Positions 18,407 to 27,353 of a DNA stretch of 64,000 nt are shown one piece after another. Origin of the DNA: Candidatus Peregrinibacteria bacterium CG10_big_fil_rev_8_21_14_0_10_55_24. Lineage in GTDB: Bacteria; Patescibacteriota; Gracilibacteria; Peribacterales; Peribacteraceae. The position numbers and the translations under genes were made by a program. The notes below the pieces were generated by a model. It had not been told where the DNA came from. It was given only the letters and a program-made list of their open reading frames with translations, and did not search any database. The stretch covers positions 1 to 64,000 of the forward strand of contig PFDV01000010.1 in assembly GCA_002772745.1 (NCBI GenBank), in the 5' to 3' direction. Numbering within the stretch: the stretch's first letter is position 1; each line of letters starts with the position of its first letter.

Positions 18407-19687
18407 ATGGTATTCCTATGGAAATCCATGCGACGATCACTGCGTTTCGCCATCGGCGTTCTCCTGCCTCTCATGACACTTGCCATAGGATGGCAGCTGG
18501 GTGCTCGCTACGAACAGGAGCAGCTCAATGAGCTCTCAGAGCGCTTGGAACTCCTCTACACGGGCAAAACCGGAACGGGTTCTGTTCTCGCCGACCCCGA
18601 GAAGGAAGTGGACATCTCCCTCCTCTGGGGCGTGTGGCGTCTGCTCATCAAGCACTACATCTCCTCGGAAAATCTCGACCAGCGCGCCATGGTCTACGGC
18701 GCCGTCGGCGGCCTCACGCGGGCTGTTGGCGACCCCTATACCACGTTTATGACCCCCGTAGAAAACAAGGAATTCCACCAGTCCCTCCAGGGAAAACTGG
18801 AAGGGATCGGTGCGGAACTGACGATGCGCAACGAGCAGGTGGTAGTGGTCGTCCCTCTCAAGGGATCCCCTGCAGAGGAAGCAGGCCTGGAACCGGAGGA
18901 CGTGATTCTCAAAGTGGACGATGTCGACATTGCCGGCGAAACTTTGAATCAGGTCGTCGATCGCATCCGCGGCCCACAGGGGACTTCGGTAACGCTCACG
19001 ATCCTGCGCGAGGGGGAGAATGATCTTCTTACTCTCTCCATACTGCGGGCACGGATCACCATCCCCAGCACGCAGCAGGAACTCAAGCTGACAGGGAGCG
19101 GCACTCTGGGGTACATCCAACTCAACCAGTTCGGCGACGGCACGGTGGGTGAAGTGCGCGAGGCTCTGCGTGCACTGCGTGCAGAGAACCCCAAGGGCAT
19201 TATTCTCGATGTGCGCTCCAACGGCGGAGGTTACCTGGAAGGCGCCGTAGAAATCGCTTCGATGTTCTTAAGCCAGGGGAAAGTAGTCACCGTCGAACGC
19301 CGCGACGGCGAACCGACCAATCACTACGTTTCCGGGCGCCCCAGTGATCCCACCATCCCGCTGGCGATTCTCATCAACGAAGGCTCTGCCAGCGCTTCGG
19401 AAATCCTCGCAGGAGCACTGCAAGACTCCGATCGCGCAAAAGTCATCGGCAAGCAGAGCTTCGGCAAGGGGACGGTGCAGGAAGTCTTCGATCTTCCCGG
19501 CAACGCCAGCGTGCGCATCACGATTGCCAAATGGCTCACCCCGTTGGGGCACGACTTAGGCTCCGCGGGAGTGACGCCGGATATCGAGGTGGATCTCACC
19601 CGCGAAGACGTTGCCGCAGGGCGCGACCCGCAGCTCTCTGCCGCCATGGAATGGCTCTTGGATGGAGAGGATGTGACGGCGCAGTGA
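18407..19687 (+). CDS. C-terminal processing peptidase (S41, PDZ-containing)
   Basis: VGDPYTTFMTPVENKEF...GIGAELTMRNEQVVVVVPLKGSPAEEAGLEPEDVILKVDD...NEGSASASEILAGALQDSDRAKVIGKQSFGKGTVQ. Confidence 0.93.
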   Translation: MVFLWKSMRRSLRFAIGVLLPLMTLAIGWQLGARYEQEQLNELSERLELLYTGKTGTGSVLADPEKEVDISLLWGVWRLLIKHYISSENLDQRAMVYGAVGGLTRAVGDPYTTFMTPVENKEFHQSLQGKLEGIGAELTMRNEQVVVVVPLKGSPAEEAGLEPEDVILKVDDVDIAGETLNQVVDRIRGPQGTSVTLTILREGENDLLTLSILRARITIPSTQQELKLTGSGTLGYIQLNQFGDGTVGEVREALRALRAENPKGIILDVRSNGGGYLEGAVEIASMFLSQGKVVTVERRDGEPTNHYVSGRPSDPTIPLAILINEGSASASEILAGALQDSDRAKVIGKQSFGKGTVQEVFDLPGNASVRITIAKWLTPLGHDLGSAGVTPDIEVDLTREDVAAGRDPQLSAAMEWLLDGEDVTAQ

Positions 19688-19727
19688 GCAGGATTCCCCA
19701 GAGATTGCCCAAAAACCAATTTTATGA

Positions 19728-19733
19728 TACAAT
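19728..19733 (+). promoter_or_regulatory. Extended -10 (TGaTACAAT) upstream of ATG 19758
   Basis: ttgccc...TGaTACAAT; 24 nt before the start, so a short leader rather than a leaderless case. Confidence 0.5.
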
Positions 19734-19757
19734 AATTAACGATACACACTCCACACC

Positions 19758-20228
19758 ATGACAAATCCCACGGTACCCCCTGACGGGTTCTCCTCTGGAA
19801 AGACTCCTCGCGAATCCTCGTGGGGGGAAGGCCTGGAAGATCTTCCCGAACCGCCCAAGGAACTTAAGGACTTGAAGGAGCTCCCGGCAACGCTCGGATC
19901 CATCACCTGTAAGAAGGTGGAGTGCCGCACGGGGCAGACGAGCTCCGCGCACAGCGGCAGCGATGTTTCCGCTGAGATCATCGGCACTGTGGCGCCGGGC
20001 AAGAGCTTGGAACTGGAATTCGTCGAAGGCGGCAAACTCACCACGGCGGCGGTCACAAAAATTGTAGCGATGGAAAACGGTGCGTACTGGGTGTTCGTGC
20101 GCGGCGCAGATGCGGACCGCCACCCCTGGGCATACGAAATTCGCCCCGACTTCGTGCGCACGGGGCGCAAGGAATTCGCGCACCGCATAGAGACAGTGAC
20201 AGGTTCAACAACGCAGCAAGCTGCGTAA
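19758..20228 (+). CDS. Hypothetical protein
   Basis: 156-aa ORF with own promoter-like sequence; no recognised family. Confidence 0.6.
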   Translation: MTNPTVPPDGFSSGKTPRESSWGEGLEDLPEPPKELKDLKELPATLGSITCKKVECRTGQTSSAHSGSDVSAEIIGTVAPGKSLELEFVEGGKLTTAAVTKIVAMENGAYWVFVRGADADRHPWAYEIRPDFVRTGRKEFAHRIETVTGSTTQQAA

Positions 20229-20663
20229 TTACCAAGCGAAGAGTTCCTCGGAGGAGAAGAAGCGCGCGATTTCCTTCTGCGCGGTTTCTGCACTATCGGA
20301 TGCGTGCACGACGTTCTCCATCTTGCTCTTCTCAGGTTCCTTGTTCCCGAACTCCGCGCGGATGGTGCCGGGTGCCGCAGCAAGGCAATCGGTAACACCG
20401 AGCATGTCGCGCATGCGCGCGATGATGCCCGTACCCTCAAGCACCATGGCAATCACGGGCGTAGAACTCATAAAGGTTTCGACGTCGGGATAGAACGGCT
20501 TGTCCGCGATGTGCGCGTAGTGCTCACGCAAGACCTTTGGGGTGAGTGCAAGCATCTTGCACCCGAGGATGGTGAATCCGGCCGCTTCGAAGCGTGCAAT
20601 GACGGTGCCGCAGAGCCCCTTGGTCATGCAGTCAGGTTTGAGGAGGACAAGTGTGCGTTCCAT
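20229..20663 (-). CDS. ndk: Nucleoside diphosphate kinase
   Basis: MERTLVLLKPDCMTKGLCGTVIARFEAAGF...VIAMVLEG...TIRAEFG...NVVHASDSAETAQKEIARFF. Confidence 0.93.
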   Translation of the reverse strand: MERTLVLLKPDCMTKGLCGTVIARFEAAGFTILGCKMLALTPKVLREHYAHIADKPFYPDVETFMSSTPVIAMVLEGTGIIARMRDMLGVTDCLAAAPGTIRAEFGNKEPEKSKMENVVHASDSAETAQKEIARFFSSEELFAW

Positions 20664-20767
20664 GCAGAGGGAGAGAGGAGAGTGGCGCCATGGTAGAGAA
20701 GGAAACGCACGGAGTGAAGGGTTTTTGTCAGGGTTCTCTGCAGGTCGGCAAAACGGTCAATATCTGC

Positions 20768-20773
20768 TATAAT
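20768..20773 (+). promoter_or_regulatory. Consensus extended -10 (TGcTATAAT) 13 nt upstream of ATG 20787
   Basis: The ORF-track start at 20772 lies inside the TATAAT box, so 20787 is preferred. Confidence 0.65.
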
Positions 20774-20786
20774 GAGAGCAACACCC

Positions 20787-21464
20787 ATGGAAATTCCCGG
20801 AAAGACCGTCGTCATAACCGGCGCAAGCAGCGGTATTGGATTGGCGCTCGCCCGCGTTCTTGCGGGAATGGGAGCAACCGTATTCTCCTTCGATCGCAAG
20901 GAGCCGGAGGAATCCATTGCGCATGTGACACACGTTCCGGTGGATGTGACTGCGGCAGAGGAAATCCGGAGCGGTTTTGAACGTGTGGGAACACCGGTGG
21001 ATATCCTCGTGAGCAATGCCGGAGTGATACGGCGCGGCACGATCATAGAATCCAGCGAAGAAGACTTCGATCTCCTCTTCGCCGTGAATGTGAAGGGCGC
21101 GTGGCTCACCCTCAAGACGGCTCTCCCCTTCCTCTCTCCGGATGCGGTCTTCGTGCAGATGTCCTCACGCTACGCATGCAATCCCGTGCCGAACCCCGGC
21201 CTCTATGCGCTTTCCAAGCTCTTCCAACGACACCTTATGGAAATTGCGAAGAAGACGTTGCCCCAGATGAAGGTGGCAATGCTCTTCCCGGGGCCTGTGG
21301 ATACGCCCCTTGCCCGGCACGACGTGACGGGGGAAGCCCTGCAGGAGAAGAAAACCATTATGGAGAGCCCTCAGTTCCTGGCAGGGAAGATTGTTGAGTT
21401 GCTGCAAGAAGACAAGGAACAACTGCTCTACGACGAGAAAACCCGGACGTACCGCCTGGAATAG
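20787..21464 (+). CDS. Short-chain dehydrogenase/reductase
   Basis: TVVITGASSGIGLALARVLAGMG...LVSNAGVIRRG...MSSRYACNPVPNPGLYALSKLF. Confidence 0.9.
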   Translation: MEIPGKTVVITGASSGIGLALARVLAGMGATVFSFDRKEPEESIAHVTHVPVDVTAAEEIRSGFERVGTPVDILVSNAGVIRRGTIIESSEEDFDLLFAVNVKGAWLTLKTALPFLSPDAVFVQMSSRYACNPVPNPGLYALSKLFQRHLMEIAKKTLPQMKVAMLFPGPVDTPLARHDVTGEALQEKKTIMESPQFLAGKIVELLQEDKEQLLYDEKTRTYRLE

Positions 21465-21465
21465 C

Positions 21466-21528
21466 AGCCGCATCCCTTCGCGGATGCGGCTACGCAAAAC
21501 CCGCGTGTATATACATTGTATATACACG
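21466..21528. terminator. Two strong hairpins between convergent genes
   Basis: AGCCGCATCC/GGATGCGGCT (21466-21491) and CGTGTATATACA-T-TGTATATACACG (21504-21528), flanked by AAAAC/GTTTT. Confidence 0.7.
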
Positions 21529-21543
21529 TGTTTTCCCCTTCTT

Positions 21544-22800
21544 CTAGAGCAGAGCACGAAGCTTCGCCTCATCCTTCTCCTGGCCGATGACCACCAGGCG
21601 GAGCGCCTCTGGGGTGAGGATCTCCTTGGCAAGTGCATCAACGTCCTCCTTGGTAACCGCATCAATGGCAGCAAAGAACTCGTCGATATCACGGACCTTC
21701 GGGTAGAGGAGCTGCTGACGGCCGAAGAAGTGCGCTCGCTCCTCACTGTCCTCAAGGGATAGCGTAATGCCGCCCTTCAGATACGCTTTGGTTTTGGCGA
21801 CCTCTTCCTCCGTGACGCCGCCCTCTGCGCAGTGCACGTACTCCTCCCGGATCGCCGTGATCGCCTCAAAGAGGCGCGTTTGATCCACACCCGCACGCGT
21901 GGAGAGCGCTCCGGCATCCAGGTAGTTGTCTACCTCGGTGGAAATGTAGTAACACAGTCCCCGTGCATCGCGGATGTTAAGGAACATGCGTGAACTCATA
22001 TTGCCGCCCAGAATGACGCCAAGGATGCGCTGGGCAAAGTATGCGTCATCGAGTGCGGAAACACCGGGAACGCCGAGCACCAGGTGCGCCTGTTCGGTTT
22101 TTTTTGTCCGCAGGAAAACGCGCTCCTCTCCAAAGCGTTCCAGAGGGGAGAACACACGCTGTTTCTTCCCTGCAAGGGAACCAAAGAAGCGTTGCGCAAG
22201 CGTGCCTGCTTGTTCTTCCGTCACCTTTCCCGCAAAGACCACAACGGCATTATCGGGTGTATAGAAACGCTTCTTATGCTGCAGGAAATCCTCGCGCGTC
22301 ACCGAGCGGATGACCTCTTCCGTTCCGATCGTATCCCACCCCAGAGGATGGTCGCCGTAGAGCAATTGCTCGAAGTCCCAGCCCACACGATACATGGGCG
22401 TATCCTGGTACATGCGTTCCTCCTCGATGATTACGCCACGCTCCTTCTCGATGTCTTCTGTAGGAAAAGCGGGCTGGAGGAGCATGTCACCCAGGACATC
22501 GCAGGCAAGTTCCACTTGCTCTGCGGCTACTTTCACATAGTACCCGGCATACTCCTTGCCGGTGAACGCGTTGAACGATCCTCCGACGCTATCGATGGCC
22601 CCGCTCACATCACGCGTGGTGGGATAGCGCTTACCGCCCTTGAAGAACATATGCTCCAAGAAGTGGCTGATGCCTCGCTCGCTCTGCTCTTCGTAGCGTG
22701 AACCGGCTCCGACAAAGACCATAGCAGTGATGGAGGCTGTCCCATCGGTGGGAGCCGTGAGGACTGTGAGTCCGGAAGAGAGGGGGGAGGCTGCATACAT
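21544..22800 (-). CDS. M16 family zinc peptidase
   Basis: ISHFLEHMFFKGGKRYPTTRDVSGAIDSVGGSFNAFTGKEYAGYYVKV (HFLEH); TACACT 6 nt upstream of ATG 22800. Confidence 0.92.
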   Translation of the reverse strand: MYAASPLSSGLTVLTAPTDGTASITAMVFVGAGSRYEEQSERGISHFLEHMFFKGGKRYPTTRDVSGAIDSVGGSFNAFTGKEYAGYYVKVAAEQVELACDVLGDMLLQPAFPTEDIEKERGVIIEEERMYQDTPMYRVGWDFEQLLYGDHPLGWDTIGTEEVIRSVTREDFLQHKKRFYTPDNAVVVFAGKVTEEQAGTLAQRFFGSLAGKKQRVFSPLERFGEERVFLRTKKTEQAHLVLGVPGVSALDDAYFAQRILGVILGGNMSSRMFLNIRDARGLCYYISTEVDNYLDAGALSTRAGVDQTRLFEAITAIREEYVHCAEGGVTEEEVAKTKAYLKGGITLSLEDSEERAHFFGRQQLLYPKVRDIDEFFAAIDAVTKEDVDALAKEILTPEALRLVVIGQEKDEAKLRALL

Positions 22801-22909
22801 AGCCCGAGTGTAGAGAAGCGCACGCAGGACGTCACCGCCAAAATCCCACCCGAGCGCTTGACCGTTTTTGCCATCCTCTGTAGGGTTTGGCAACAATCGT
22901 CCATCAATA

Positions 22910-23053
22910 ATGCTCGGAAAACTCAAATGGCGTCGGCGACTCAGGAAGCACGGTTTCCGTGCCCGTATGGCGACAAAGAAGGGTCGCCAGGTGCTTCAGC
23001 GTCGCAGGAGCAGGGGGCGCAAAATCCTCACAGTGCAACGGGGACAAGCGTAG
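22910..23053 (+). CDS. rpmH: Ribosomal protein bL34, atypical N-terminus
   Basis: [47 protein letters not shown]; core [29 protein letters not shown] is diagnostic. Confidence 0.88.
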   Translation: MLGKLKWRRRLRKHGFRARMATKKGRQVLQRRRSRGRKILTVQRGQA

Positions 23054-23086
23054 AGAATCGAATCTAGCCCCAAAGCACGCAATCGC

Positions 23087-23092
23087 TATACT
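23087..23092 (+). promoter_or_regulatory. -10 hexamer TATACT 8 nt upstream of ATG 23101
   Basis: cgcTATACTggtttcctATG. Confidence 0.6.
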
Positions 23093-23100
23093 GGTTTCCT

Positions 23101-23421
23101 ATGTCGCAGATACTTCACCGGATTGCTGCAACATTCTTCTATCTCCTGGGCACATCGTTCTTCGTTTCGTACCTGCTTTTGGTGAATCAGATGTATGCGC
23201 AGGAAGCCGCCTGGTGGCTGCAACGCGCCGACCTCCCTCTTGCTCTCATCGCCATGCTCTATGGCGGGACGAGTTTCTACCGCAGCCTCAAGCGAACAGA
23301 AGGAAAATCCCCCGTCTTGGGGACCGTCATCTTCATCATTCTTGCAGCATTCTTCCTGACACTCATTGTCTTAAACTTCTGGCCTGTGCTGCCGTTCCCG
23401 CAGGGCGAACCCCTGCTGTGA
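23101..23421 (+). CDS. Small membrane protein, hypothetical
   Basis: 106 aa, three hydrophobic segments. Confidence 0.65.
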   Translation: MSQILHRIAATFFYLLGTSFFVSYLLLVNQMYAQEAAWWLQRADLPLALIAMLYGGTSFYRSLKRTEGKSPVLGTVIFIILAAFFLTLIVLNFWPVLPFPQGEPLL

Positions 23422-23433
23422 GAATGTGGGGTA

Positions 23434-23961
23434 TCAGGCTGTTGCGCGTTCCTCCTCCACTCCTTGAGCCGCATTCGCGCTGCGCGCGGCGAGGAAGAGG
23501 TAGTCACTTAAACGATTGAGGAAAAGTCGCAGAGACTCCGCTACAGGTTCTATAGGTTCCAGCGCTACGACGGCGCGTTCCGCGCGCCGACAGACCGTGC
23601 GCGCCTGGTGAAGGAGCGCTCCGGCACTGCTCCCCCCGGGCAGAATGAAGTGTGTGAGTGTAGGTAATTCCTGCTCCAGCAACGCAATCTGTGCTTCCAG
23701 GAGTTTGACATGCGCAGTGGTGATGCGCTCGGTTCCCTCGGGTGCTGCCAAATCCGCACCGACCGCAAAGAGGAGGTGCTGCACGCGCCGCAGTACATCG
23801 GTGAGATGCTGTTCAAGCGGTTGGGTGAGAACGACACCGAGGATTGCGTTGAGCTCATCCACAGTTCCGATGGCTTCCATGCGCTTCGAGGCTTTGGACA
23901 CCCTCTTTCCCCCGTAGAGGCCGGTGGTGCCGTCGTCGCCGGTGCGCGTGGTAATGCTCAT
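23434..23961 (-). CDS. ATP:cob(I)alamin adenosyltransferase, PduO/MMAB type
   Basis: MSITTRTGDDGTTGLYGGKRVSKASKRMEAIGTVDELNAILG...FILPGGSSAGALLHQARTVCRRAER. Confidence 0.9.
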   Translation of the reverse strand: MSITTRTGDDGTTGLYGGKRVSKASKRMEAIGTVDELNAILGVVLTQPLEQHLTDVLRRVQHLLFAVGADLAAPEGTERITTAHVKLLEAQIALLEQELPTLTHFILPGGSSAGALLHQARTVCRRAERAVVALEPIEPVAESLRLFLNRLSDYLFLAARSANAAQGVEEERATA

Positions 23962-24040
23962 GGGAGAACCATTGTATACCCAAACGGAAGTGGGATGCCG
24001 CTGCCGAAGCACGTTCGGGAATGTTGTGTGAGGTCAAGGA

Positions 24041-24106
24041 GGTTTGGCAGGTTAGGAAAAATCTCCAAACCCCATGACCTACCGTACCTTCCTGACCTTC
24101 CAAACC
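24041..24106. repeat. Imperfect inverted repeat of purine-rich motif GGTTTGGNAGGTNAGGAA
   Basis: GGTTTGGCAGGTTAGGAA (24041-24058) versus TTCCTGACCTTCCAAACC (24089-24106): 16 of 18 match as inverted copies. Confidence 0.7.
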
Positions 24107-24112
24107 TTTCCG

Positions 24113-26485
24113 TCATGCTCCCCCCAGAGCCGCAACGACCTTCTCATGCTCTCGCTTCGCCTCTTCTTCCGTCAACGTGCGATCGGGTGCCCGGTACGTA
24201 CAGCGCAGCGTGATGTGCATGATACCCTGTGCATCCCGCGGCTGGAAGAGATCCACGATCTCCAATCGCTCCAGAAGATCGCAGCCAGATCGAGCCTGAG
24301 TGAGAATGTGCGCGACAGAACGTTCCGGCGTACAGGTGATCGTGACGTCGTACTCCACCGCGGGGTACTGGGGAACTGTACGGGGCGTGGATGCCGTAGG
24401 AGGAAGAGCGAGAAGCTCGTCGAGATTGAGGAGGAGCACTGCGCAACGTTGTGGCAGGTCGAACGCGCTGCGCACAGCCGGGTGCACTTCGAAGAGACGT
24501 CCCACGACCGTATCCTCTGCCAGAACCTCGGCTGCGCGGCCGGGGTGTGCAAAGGACGGAACCTTGCGCAAGGTGCGCGAGGAGAGTTGATGACCCGCCA
24601 TACGCGTTGCGTAGAAGAGCGAACGCTTGAGGAGGAGCAGAGGATCATCCATGACACCGGGTGCCTCCTTGCATGCAACGAGCATCCCCCATTCGCGGTG
24701 TCCTTCGGTTCCCGCCTCGAACACTTGCCCCCAGCTGAACGTTTTGAGATGCCCTGCGCTGTACCGGAGATTCTCCTGAGCATGTTCCAGAAGACCGGGG
24801 AGCACGGAGGGCTGGAGGAGGGAGAACTCCTCACCAAGCGCATTCTCGATTTCCGGTGCGGACACATGCTCCATGTGAGCGCGTTTGAGGAGCTGTGGTC
24901 CGATGAGCGTGAGCGGGAGAACCTCGAAGAATCCCTCTTCTTTGAGCGCGTCGCGCAGTCGTGCAATGCGGTGATCCCGCACAGGAGGCGTGATGCTCGC
25001 CGACGGCATGCGTGTGTCGAGGGCATCGTAACCGTAGATGCGGGCCACTTCTTCTATCAGATCGTGCGCGCCGGTGATATCCCCCATGCGCCAGAGCGGG
25101 GGGGTGACCGTGAGAGCGTCCTCGCCCTTCTTCTGTACGTCGAATCCTAAGCTAAGGAAGATCGACCGCACGGCGGATTCGGGGATGTCGGTCCCCAGGA
25201 CTTTTGCGATGCGCGGGAGTTTGAGGGGGATGGAAGGCGGCACACCATCGTCGCCCCAGGAATCAAGACTGGAAGTAACGATTGCCCCGGGCACATGCTC
25301 TAAAAAGAGCTGGAGCGCACGGTAGAACCCCGTGGCAGCCGCAACAGGAGGAATCCCCTTTTCGTACACCGTTGCTGCATCCGTGCGGTGCCCCGTGGCA
25401 ATGATCGTCCTGCGAATCGTCGCAGGATCAATCACCGCGCTGTGGAGGTAGATTCTTTTCGTCGTTTCTTTCGTCGAGCTCCGTAAGCCCCCCATGATGC
25501 CCATGAGGTCAAAGATCCCCTTGCGATCACTCAGGACCAAAGCCCCCTCAGGCAGTACGCGTTCGACCTCGTCCAGCGTGGTGATGGCTTCTCCTTTTTT
25601 GGACAAACGCATGCGGATATCGCCCTGCAAATCGTCGAGGTCGAAGCTGTGGAGCGGCATGCCGATTTCCACAGTGACATAATTCGTAATATCGACGGGG
25701 AGATTGACGGAGCGCATTCCCACCGCTTCCAGGCGGCGACGCATCCATAGGGGCGTCTCTCCCAATGCATCAATGGTGAGCGTACAGGCCAAATAGCGCG
25801 GGACCAGATCCTTGCACTCTACCTTGTGCGCAAAGGGGAGCGATTTGGAGCTGAACGGCGGCGCCTCGTATCGGGGACGGTCTTCGCGCCATGTCGCAAG
25901 CCCCAGTGCGACGCATTCCCGCGCAACCCCGATGTGAGAGAAGAGATCCGCACGATGCGTAATGGCGTGGTTATCGATGTGGAATACTGCATCAGTGAGA
26001 CCCAGGTACTGGGCCAAAGAAAGTCCAACGCCTTCATCGCCATCGCCAAGATCGATGATCGAGTGCCCTGTGCACAGGGGAAACTGCGCAGCAAGTTGGA
26101 GCTCCTCAGCAGCACAAATCATTCCTTCGCTCTCCTCTCCACGGATCTTCGCACGGTCCAGCGTCACGGATTCCTCGCCATGCCACAGCACACGGGCACC
26201 GATGTGAGCGAACGCCACGCGCATGCCCTGGTGCAAATTCGTACCGCCGCACACGACGCGCTTCTTGCCCTTATCGGTCTCCACGGTGCAGAGCGAGAGC
26301 TTGTCGGCATTGGGATGTTTGTCAACGGAGAGTACCTTCCCCACGCAACAATGGGCGAGCGCCGCCCCCTGCGCAACGAGATGCTCCACTTCGCCCACAC
26401 TCACCGTCAAGCGGTCAGCGATGACGCGCGGATTCTCCTCTTTCCACACGAGGAAATCACTCAGCCAATCCAAAGAGATCTTCAT
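24113..26485 (-). CDS. pheT: Phenylalanyl-tRNA synthetase beta subunit
   Basis: MKISLDWLSDFLVW...VGKVLSVDKHPNADKLSLCTVETDKGKKRVVCGGTN...FSHIGVARE...GMPLHSFDLDDL; C-terminal FDX-ACB. Confidence 0.94.
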   Translation of the reverse strand: MKISLDWLSDFLVWKEENPRVIADRLTVSVGEVEHLVAQGAALAHCCVGKVLSVDKHPNADKLSLCTVETDKGKKRVVCGGTNLHQGMRVAFAHIGARVLWHGEESVTLDRAKIRGEESEGMICAAEELQLAAQFPLCTGHSIIDLGDGDEGVGLSLAQYLGLTDAVFHIDNHAITHRADLFSHIGVARECVALGLATWREDRPRYEAPPFSSKSLPFAHKVECKDLVPRYLACTLTIDALGETPLWMRRRLEAVGMRSVNLPVDITNYVTVEIGMPLHSFDLDDLQGDIRMRLSKKGEAITTLDEVERVLPEGALVLSDRKGIFDLMGIMGGLRSSTKETTKRIYLHSAVIDPATIRRTIIATGHRTDAATVYEKGIPPVAAATGFYRALQLFLEHVPGAIVTSSLDSWGDDGVPPSIPLKLPRIAKVLGTDIPESAVRSIFLSLGFDVQKKGEDALTVTPPLWRMGDITGAHDLIEEVARIYGYDALDTRMPSASITPPVRDHRIARLRDALKEEGFFEVLPLTLIGPQLLKRAHMEHVSAPEIENALGEEFSLLQPSVLPGLLEHAQENLRYSAGHLKTFSWGQVFEAGTEGHREWGMLVACKEAPGVMDDPLLLLKRSLFYATRMAGHQLSSRTLRKVPSFAHPGRAAEVLAEDTVVGRLFEVHPAVRSAFDLPQRCAVLLLNLDELLALPPTASTPRTVPQYPAVEYDVTITCTPERSVAHILTQARSGCDLLERLEIVDLFQPRDAQGIMHITLRCTYRAPDRTLTEEEAKREHEKVVAALGGA

Positions 26486-26571
26486 GGGTGCAGCATACAC
26501 GAGGCCTCGTGCTCTGTGCACGCAAGCCGCCATTGTCTTTTACGAGCGAAATGCTAGGCTAGGGGGTACCC

Positions 26572-26826
26572 ATGCATCTCCCATTCCTCCGCAAACCTAT
26601 GAAGAAATCCGCTCCCCTCACTCTGGGCCAAGGGCTCAAGTGGGTGATCCGCATACTCGCGTTCCTCGCCATGGCGGCTTCACTCATAGGTGTATACCAG
26701 ACGCACATTACCGGAGCCGGAGCACACTTTGGCACAACCCCGGCATCCATGGCCCTGATTGCGTTCGCGCTCACCACACACCTGTGGATCAAGACCATGA
26801 CCTGCGACGGTCAGTGTTCCCTGTAA
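26572..26826 (+). CDS. Small membrane protein, hypothetical
   Basis: 84 aa with two TM segments; extended -10 TGcTAGGCT (26555-26560) 11 nt upstream. Confidence 0.55.
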   Translation: MHLPFLRKPMKKSAPLTLGQGLKWVIRILAFLAMAASLIGVYQTHITGAGAHFGTTPASMALIAFALTTHLWIKTMTCDGQCSL

Positions 26827-26888
26827 GGGGAGGAAGCGGAGGTTTTCGCTTCCCCCAGGAATGAGAGTCCTAGTACAGTGCCACTGCT

Positions 26889-26978
26889 GGAGAGGTCGCA
26901 TAGTGGTCTATTGCGCCCGCTTGGAAAGCGGGTAGGCCTGCAAGGGTCTCGGGGGTTCGAATCCCCCCCTCTCCGCCA
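26889..26978 (+). tRNA. tRNA-Ser(GGA), CCA encoded
   Basis: GGAGAGG/CCTCTCC acceptor, anticodon arm CCCGC-TTGGAAA-GCGGG, long variable arm, T arm GGGGG-TTCGAAT-CCCCC, CCA. Confidence 0.93.
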
Positions 26979-27037
26979 CAGTTGAATTCGAGCTGAGCGT
27001 GAGCACTGAAGTGCGATACGCGAAGCCGAAGACACTG

Positions 27038-27072
27038 TGTCCCCGGAGCTCCCGAAGGGAGCGGAGGGGACA
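27038..27072. repeat. Palindromic hairpin with symmetric GGA/GGA internal loop
   Basis: TGTCCCC-GGA-GCTCCC-GAA-GGGAGC-GGA-GGGGACA. Confidence 0.75.
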
Positions 27073-27107
27073 ATACGGATATAACTGTTAGTTGTAAGAT
27101 AAGAACT

Positions 27108-27353
27108 ATGGAACCAATCGGATTCGCCGCAGGGACACTGGTTGCCGCTTCGCTCCTCCCGCAAGTGATCAAATCCTGGCGCACGCGCTCGACAAAAGAC
27201 CTCGCTCTCTCCTGGACACTCATCAATCTTGCGGGACAAGTACTCTGGCTTACATACGGTGTGGGTATTGCAAGCAGATCGTTAGTCGTGATGAGCGGCG
27301 TGACGATTGCCATGACGCTCATCCTTATCGGACTCAAAATCCGGCACGGATGA
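27108..27353 (+). CDS. SemiSWEET/PQ-loop family transporter
   Basis: GFAAGTLVAASLLPQVIKSWRTRSTKDLALSWTLINLAGQVLWLTYGV; PQ-loop, 3 TM. Confidence 0.85.
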   Translation: MEPIGFAAGTLVAASLLPQVIKSWRTRSTKDLALSWTLINLAGQVLWLTYGVGIASRSLVVMSGVTIAMTLILIGLKIRHG

